From Trichopria drosophilae (Eukaryota; Arthropoda; Insecta; Hymenoptera; Diapriidae): DNA of 64,000 nucleotides. Numbering within the stretch: position 1 is the stretch's first letter; each line of letters starts with the position of its first letter. Under the pieces are notes generated by a model. That model ran no database searches. It saw nothing but the letters and a program-made list of their open reading frames with translations, and was not told the origin of the DNA. This document shows positions 58,001 to 64,000 of the stretch, piece by piece. Position numbers and translations under genes: made by a program. The DNA lies in contig CM059584.1 in the NCBI GenBank assembly GCA_030407085.1, positions 67,160,501-67,224,500 of the forward strand. Reading direction: 5' to 3'.

Positions 58001-61000
58001 TTATTTTTAATGAAATTTTTAACAATTTTTAAGACCTGTGTCGTCGCTCGCACTTCAATAGATCGCCCTGCACGAAAATCGATGATTACTCAGCGGTCAC
58101 TTTGATGACGTTAGGCAACATCAAATCGCGTGCATTTTTGATATTATTTTAAATGGACAATTTGAAACATTTTAAGACCAGTCTCGATGTCCGCACTTGA
58201 ATAGACTGACCTCCAGGGCCCGCTGAAGATTACTTATGCGATTTTGATGACGTTAGGCAACATCAAATCGCGTGCATTTTTGATATTATTTTTAATGGAA
58301 TATTTGACACATTTTAAGACCTGTGTCGTTGTTCGCACTCAACAAGCCGGCCTTCAAGAAAATCCATGATTCTTCATATGAGATTTTGATGACGTTAGGC
58401 AACATCAAATCGCGTGCTTTTTTATATTATTTTAATTTTGGATATTATTTTTAACGAATTTTTTAACGAGTTTTAAGACCTGTGTCGTCGCTCGCGCTTC
58501 AATAGATCGCCCTACACGAAAATCGATGATTACTCAGCGGTCATTTTGATGACGTTAGGCAACATCAAATCACGTGCTTTTTTATATTATATTTAAAGGA
58601 CAATTCGAAAAACTTTAAGACCAGTCTCAATGTCCGCACTTGAATAGACTGACCTCCAGGGCACGCTGAAGTATACTTATGCGATTTTGATGACGTTAGG
58701 CAGCATCAAATCGCGTGCATTTGGATATTATTTTTAACGAATTTTTTAACGATTTTTAAGACCTGTGTCGTCGCTCGCACTTCAATAGATTGCCCTGCAC
58801 GAAAATCGATGATCACTCAGCGGCCATTTTGATGACGTTAGGCAACATCAAATCGCGTACATTTTTTATATTGTTTTTAATGAATATTTAACTATTTTTA
58901 AGAAGTGTCGTCGGTCGCACTTGAATAGATAGCCCAGTACGAAAATCGATGATTACTCAGCGGTAATTTTGGTGACGTTAGGCAACATCATATCGCGTGC
59001 ATTTTTGATATTATTTTAAATGGACAATTTGAAACATTTTAAGATCAGTCTCGATGTCGGCACTTGAATAGACTGACCTCCAGGGCCCGCTGAATACTAC
59101 TTATGCGATTTTGATGACGATAGGCAACATCAAATCGCGTGCATTTTTTATATGATTTTTAATGAATTTTTTAACGATTTTTAAGACCTGTGTCGTCGCT
59201 CGCACTTCAATAGATCGCTCTGCACTAAAATCGATGATTACCCAGCGGTCATTTTGATGACGTTAGGCAACATTAAATCGCGTGCTTTTTTGATATTATT
59301 TTAAATGGACAATTTGAAACATTTTAAGACCAGTCTCGATGTCCGCACTTGAATAGACTGACCTCCAGGGCCCGCTGAAGACTACTTATGCGATTTTTAT
59401 GACGTTAGGCAACATCAAATCGCGTGCATTTTTTATATTATTTTTAATGAATTTTTTAACGATTCAGAAGAACTGTGTCGTCACTCGTACTTCAATAGAT
59501 CGCCCTGCACGAAAATCGATGATTACTCGGCGGCCAATTTGATGACGTTAGGCAACATCAAATCGCGTCCATTTTTGATATTATTTTAAATGGATAATTT
59601 GAAACATTTTAAGACCAGTCTCGCTGTCCGCACTTGCATAGACTGACATCTAGGGTCCGCTGAAGACTACTTATGCGATTTTGATGACGTTAGGCAACAT
59701 CAGATCGAGTGCATTTTTGATATTATTTTAAATAGACAATTTGAAACATTTTAAGACTAGCCTCGATATGCGCACTTGAATAGCCTGACCTCCAAGGCCA
59801 GCTGAAGACTACTTATGCGATTTTGATGACATTAGGCAACATCAAATCGCGTGCATTTTTGATATTATTTCAAATGGATAATTTGAAACATTTTAAGACC
59901 AGTCTCGATATCCGCACTTGTATAGACTGACATCGAGGGCCCGCCGAAGTCTACTTATGCGCTTTTTATGACGTTAGGCAACATCAAATTGCGTGCATTT
60001 TTTATATTATTTTAAATGGATAATTTGAAACATTTTAAGACGCACTTCAATATATTGCCCTGCACGAAAATCGATGATCACTCAGCGGCCATTTTGATGA
60101 CGTTAGGCAACATCAAATCTCGTGCTTTTTTATATTATATTTAAAGGACAATTTGAAACATTTTAAGACCAGTCTCAATGTCTGCACTTGAATAGACTGA
60201 TCTCCAGGGCACGCTGAAGAATACTTATGCGATTTTGATGACGTTAGGCAACATCAAATCGCGTGCATTTTTGATATTATTTTTAATGAATTTTTTAACG
60301 ATTTTTAGGACCTGTGTCGTCGCTCGCACTTCAATAGATCGCCCTGCACGAAAATCGATGATTACTCAGCGGTCATTTTGATGACGTTAGGCAACATCAA
60401 ATCGCGTGCATTTTTGATATAATTTTAAATGGACAATTTGAAACATTTTAAGACCAGTCTCGATGTCAGCACTTGAATAGACTGACCTACACGGCCCGCT
60501 GAAGACTACTTATGCGATTTTAATGACGTTAGGCAACATCCAATAGCGTGCATTTGGATATTATTTTTAATGAATTTTTTAACGATTTTTAAGACCTGTA
60601 TCGTCGCTCGCACTTCAATAGATCGCCCTGCACGAAAATCAATGATTACTCAGCGGTCATTTTGATGACGCTAGGCAACATCAAATCGCGTGCATTTTTG
60701 ATATTGTTTTAATGAATATTTATTGATTTTTAAGACGTGTCGTCGGTCGCACTTCAATAGATCGCCCAGCACGAAAATCGATGATTACTCAGCGGTCATT
60801 TTGATGACGTTAGGCAACATCAATTTGCGTGCATTTTTTATATTATTTTAAATGGACAATTTGAAACATTTTAAGACCAGTCTCGATGTCGGCACTAGAA
60901 TAGACTGCCCTCCAGGGCCCGCTGAAGACTACTTATGCGATTTTGATGACGTTAGGCAACATCAAATCGCGTGCATTTTTGATATTATTTTAAATGGACA

Positions 61001-64000
61001 ATTTGAAACATTTTAAGACCAGTCTTAAAGTCCGCAATTGAATAGACTGACCTCCAGGACCCGCTAAAGACTACTTATGCGATTTTGATGACGTTAGGCA
61101 ACATCAAATCGCGTGCATTTTTGATATTATTTTTAATGAATTTTTTAACGATTTTTAAGACCTGTGTCGTCGCTCGCACTTCAATAGATCGCCCTGCACG
61201 AAAATCGATGATTACTCAGCGGTCATTTTGATGACGTTAAGCAACATCAAATCGCGTGCATTTTTGATATTATTTTTAATGGACAATTTGAAACATTTTA
61301 AGACCAGTCTCGTCGTTCGCACTTCAATAGATCGCCCAGGCCCGAAGATTACTTATGCGATTTTGATGACGTTAGGCAACATCAAATCGCGTGCATTTTT
61401 GGTATTATTTTAAATGGACAATTTGAAACATTTTAAGACCAGTCTCGATGTCCGCACTTGAATAGACTGACCTCCAGGGCCCGCTGAAGACTACTTATGC
61501 GATTTTGATGACGTTAGGCAACATCAAATCGCGTGCATTTTTGATATTATTTTTAATGAATTTTTTAACGATTTTTAAGACCTGTGTCGTCGCTCGCACT
61601 TCAATAGATCGCCCTGCACGAAAATCGATGATTACTCAGCGGTCATTTTGATGACGTTAGGCAACATCAAATCGCGTGCATTTTTGATATTATTTTAAAT
61701 GGACAATTTGAAACATTTTAAGACCAGTCTCGATGTCCGCACTTGAATAGACTGCCCTCCAGGGCCCGCTGAAGACTACTTATGCGATTTTGATGACGTT
61801 AGGCAACATCAAATCGCGTGCATTTTTGATATTATTTTTAATGAATTTTTTAACGATTTTTAAGACCTGTGTCGTCGCTCGCACTTCAATAGATCGCCCT
61901 GCACGAAAATCGATGATTACTCAGCGGTCATTTTGATGACGTTAGGCAACATCAAATCGCGTGCATTTTTTATATTATTTTAAATGGACAATTTGAAACA
62001 TTTTAAGACCAGTCTCGATGTCCGCACTTGAATAGACTGACCTCCAGGGCCCGCTGAAGAATACTTATGCGATTTTGATGACGTTAGGCAACATCAAATC
62101 GCGTGCATTTTTGATATTATTTTTAATGAATTTTTTAACGATTTTTAAGACCTGTGTCGTCGCTCGCACTTCAATAGACCGCCCTACACGAAAATCGAAG
62201 ATTACTCAGCGGTCATTTTGAAGACGTTAGGCGACATCAAATCGCGTGCATTTTTGATATTATTTTAAATGGATAAATTGAAACATTTTAAAACCGGTTT
62301 CGATGTCCGCACTTGAATAGACTGACCTCCAGGGCCCGCTGAAGACTACTTATGCGAGTTTGATGAAGTTAGGCAACATCCAATCGCGTGCATTTGGATA
62401 TTATTTTTAACGAATTTTTTAACGATTTTAAGACCTGTTTCGTCGCTCGCACTTCAATAGATTGCCCTGCACGAAAATCGATGATCACTCAGCGGCCATT
62501 TTGATGACGTTAGGCAACATCAAATCGCGTGCATTTTTGATATTATTTTAACTGGACAGTTTGAAACATTTTAAGTCCAGTCTCGATGCCCCCACTAGAA
62601 TAGACTGCCCTCCGGGGCCCGCTGGAAACTACTTATGCGATTTTGATGACGTTAGGCAACATCCAATCGCGTGCATTTGGATATTATTTTTAACGAATTT
62701 TTTAACGATTTTTAAGACGTGTCGTCGGTCGCACTTCAATAGATCGCCCAGCACGAAAATCGATGATTACTCAGCGGTCATTTTGATGACGTTAGGCAAC
62801 ATCAAATTGCGTGCATTTTTGATATTATTTTAAATGGATAAATTGAAACATTTTAAGACCGGTCTCGATGTCCGTACTTGAATAGACTGACCTCCAGGGC
62901 CCGCTGAAGACTACTTATGCGATTTTGATGACGTTAGGCAACATCCAATAGCGTGCATTTGGATATTATTTTTAATGAATTTTTTAACGATTTTTAAGAC
63001 CTGTGTCGTCGCTCGCACATCAATAGATTGCCCTGCACGAAAATCGATGATTACTCAGCGGCCATTTTGATGACGTTAGGCAACATCAAATCGCGTGCAT
63101 TTTTGATATTATATTTAATGGACAATTTGAAACATTTTAAGACCAGTCTCGATGTCCGCACTTGTATAGACTGACCTCCAGGGCCCGCTAAAGACTACTT
63201 ATTGCGATTTTGATGACGTTAGGCAACATCAAATCGCGTGCATTTTTGATATTATTTTAAAGGAATTTTTGAAACATTTTAAGACCAGTCTCGTCGCTCG
63301 CACTTGAATAGACTGACCTCCAGGCTAAAGACTACTTATCCGATTTTGATGACGTCAGGCAACATCAAATCGCGTGCATTTTTGATATGATTTTTAATGA
63401 AATTTTTAAATGATTTTTAAGACCTGTGTCGTCGCTCGCACTTCAATAGATCGCCCTGCACGAAAACCGATGATTACTCAGCGATCATTTTGATGACGTT
63501 AGGCAACATCAAATTGCGTGCATTTTTGATATTATTTTAAATGGATAAATTGAAACATTTTAAGACCGGTTTCGATGTCCGCACTTGAATAGACTGACCT
63601 CCAGGGCCCGCTGAAGACTACTTATGCGATTTTTATGACTTCAGGCAACATCAAATCGCGTGCATTTGGATTTTATTTTTAATGAATTTTTTAACGATTT
63701 TTAAGACCTGTGTCGTCGCTCGCACTTCAATAGATCGCCCTGCACGAAAATCGATGATTACTCACTTCAATAGATCGCCCTGCACGAAAATCAATGATTA
63801 CTCAGCGGTCATTTTGATGACGTTAGGCAACATCATATCGCGTGCATTTTTGATATTATTTTAACTGGACAGTTTGAAACATTTTAAGTCCAGTCTCGAT
63901 GCCCCCACTAGAATAGACTGCCCTCCGGGGCCCGCTGAAAACTACTTATGCGATTTTGATGACGTTAGGCAACATCAAATCACGTGCATTTTTGATATTA
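46041..64000 (+). repeat. Satellite block 3: homogeneous A-B dimers alternating with diverged patches
   Basis: Long runs are close to a consensus dimer with A ending 'gaagactacttatgc' and B 'taagacctgtgtcg', for example 46190-46640, 48960-49840, 51480-52880, 53980-55130, 56790-57160 and 60960-62200. Between them lie patches of block-2-like variants (such as 48180-48900, 58360-58960, 59870-60200 and 62240-63000). The array continues past the window end without change. Confidence 0.9.
46453..46489. other. Representative conserved dyad of the satellite dimer
   Basis: At the A-to-B junction the sequence GCGATTTTGATG is followed by an 11-base loop (ACGTTAGGCAA) and CATCAAATCGC. The two arms pair over 11 bp with a single unpaired T. 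The motif recurs once per dimer through the array, with the loop often varying at one base. At B-to-A junctions the left arm is 'tcattttgatg', so only the inner part pairs. This entry marks one example of many. Confidence 0.75.

Larger units (their letters stand above)
20158..64000 (+). repeat. Satellite DNA array, ~142-bp monomers in ~285-bp A-B dimers
   Basis: About 44 kb of head-to-tail repeats run off the window end. Monomers start with a strongly conserved block (GATGACGTTAGGCAACATC, then AAATCGCGTGCATTTTTGAT). Type A continues 'tttaaatggacaatttgaaa' with 'gtctcgatgtccgcacttga' and 'cctccagggcccgctgaaga'. Type B continues 'tttaatgaattttttaacga' with 'tgtcgtcgctcgcacttcaa' and 'gccctgcacgaaaatcgatg'. 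A and B are clearly related and mostly alternate. Spacing of the conserved block at 46321, 46463 and 46606 gives 142 and 143 bp. All monomers lie in one orientation; about 300 fit in the window. No gene is present; the many short open frames are readings of the repeat. I do not recognise the family. Confidence 0.97.

Noticed and set aside
33897..63864. Many plus-strand open frames of 60-114 codons in the array, with a shared wording such as TSIDRPARKSMITQRSF
   Set aside because: The dimer is 285 bp, a multiple of three, so one frame of the repeat is open until a fixed stop in each dimer. Length changes only where monomers are deleted. This is not evidence of a protein.
20158..64000. CRISPR-like array
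   Set aside because: Units are ~142 bp and wholly repetitive, without short repeats and unique spacers, in a eukaryotic setting.
5155..64000. Direct origin of the satellite from the transposons' subterminal tandem repeats
   Set aside because: The similar lengths (~280 against ~285 bp) are suggestive, but I find no sequence similarity beyond AT-rich words, so I keep it only as a question in the finding on shared architecture.
20158..64000. CENP-B box in the satellite
   Set aside because: I looked for the conserved TTCG...CGGG pattern in A, B and S and did not find it by eye.

Overview
The window looks like arthropod, most probably insect, heterochromatin. It is AT-rich, has no intact host gene that I can recognise, and is packed with decayed insect-type transposons. 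These are a Jockey/CR1-like LINE, a copia-type LTR element, Tc1/mariner-superfamily elements with DUF4817-type transposases, and Polinton/adintovirus-like virion genes. They lead into a 44-kb tandem satellite array. Hymenoptera is a plausible guess, but nothing here decides it.

Region 1 (1-5154) is a graveyard of nested fragments. It holds the end of a mariner-like element (213-796), the C-terminal chromodomain-like tail of a Polinton-type integrase (868-1063, minus), a 5'-truncated LINE with a mutated catalytic core and a mostly missing endonuclease (1064-3450, minus), and a copia-type gag with leader, primer-binding site and part of an LTR (3465-4650, minus).

Region 2 (5155-12027) holds two complete Tc1/mariner-like elements back to back, separated only by TATATA. 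Each starts CAGGGTG, has very long terminal inverted repeats built from ~280-bp tandem units, and encodes a DDE/D transposase. The first transposase is badly broken (5980-7054, minus). The second (10297-11360, plus) is broken by a single one-base frameshift in an A-run.

Region 3 (12226-20157) is a degraded virus-like segment. On the plus strand it carries a parvovirus-type phospholipase A2 domain, a basic protein, a hydrophobic/basic pX-like virion protein, an adenain-like cysteine protease fragment, a double jelly-roll capsid-like protein, and an unnamed protein common in insect genomes. The last two recur, inverted and ~8% diverged, at 18644-20093. The spacer between the arms has no gene but holds a short MITE-like element (17018-17382) and weak tandem repeats. 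No polymerase B gene is visible.

Region 4 (20158-64000, running off the end) is one head-to-tail satellite array of about 300 monomers of ~142 bp. Two related monomers, A and B, alternate to give a ~285-bp dimer. From 20.2 to 31.1 kb it is organised into higher-order repeats punctuated by nine copies of a distinctive 259-bp spacer. Adjacent spacers are separated by whole numbers of monomers (10, 12, 10, 6, 9, 9, 3). From 31.1 to 46 kb the array is a diverged mosaic with deletions and chimeric monomers. From 46 kb on, homogeneous AB blocks alternate with diverged patches. A near-perfect 11-bp dyad lies in the most conserved part of the dimer. The layout fits a centromeric or pericentromeric satellite with its transposon-rich edge, although function cannot be shown from sequence alone.
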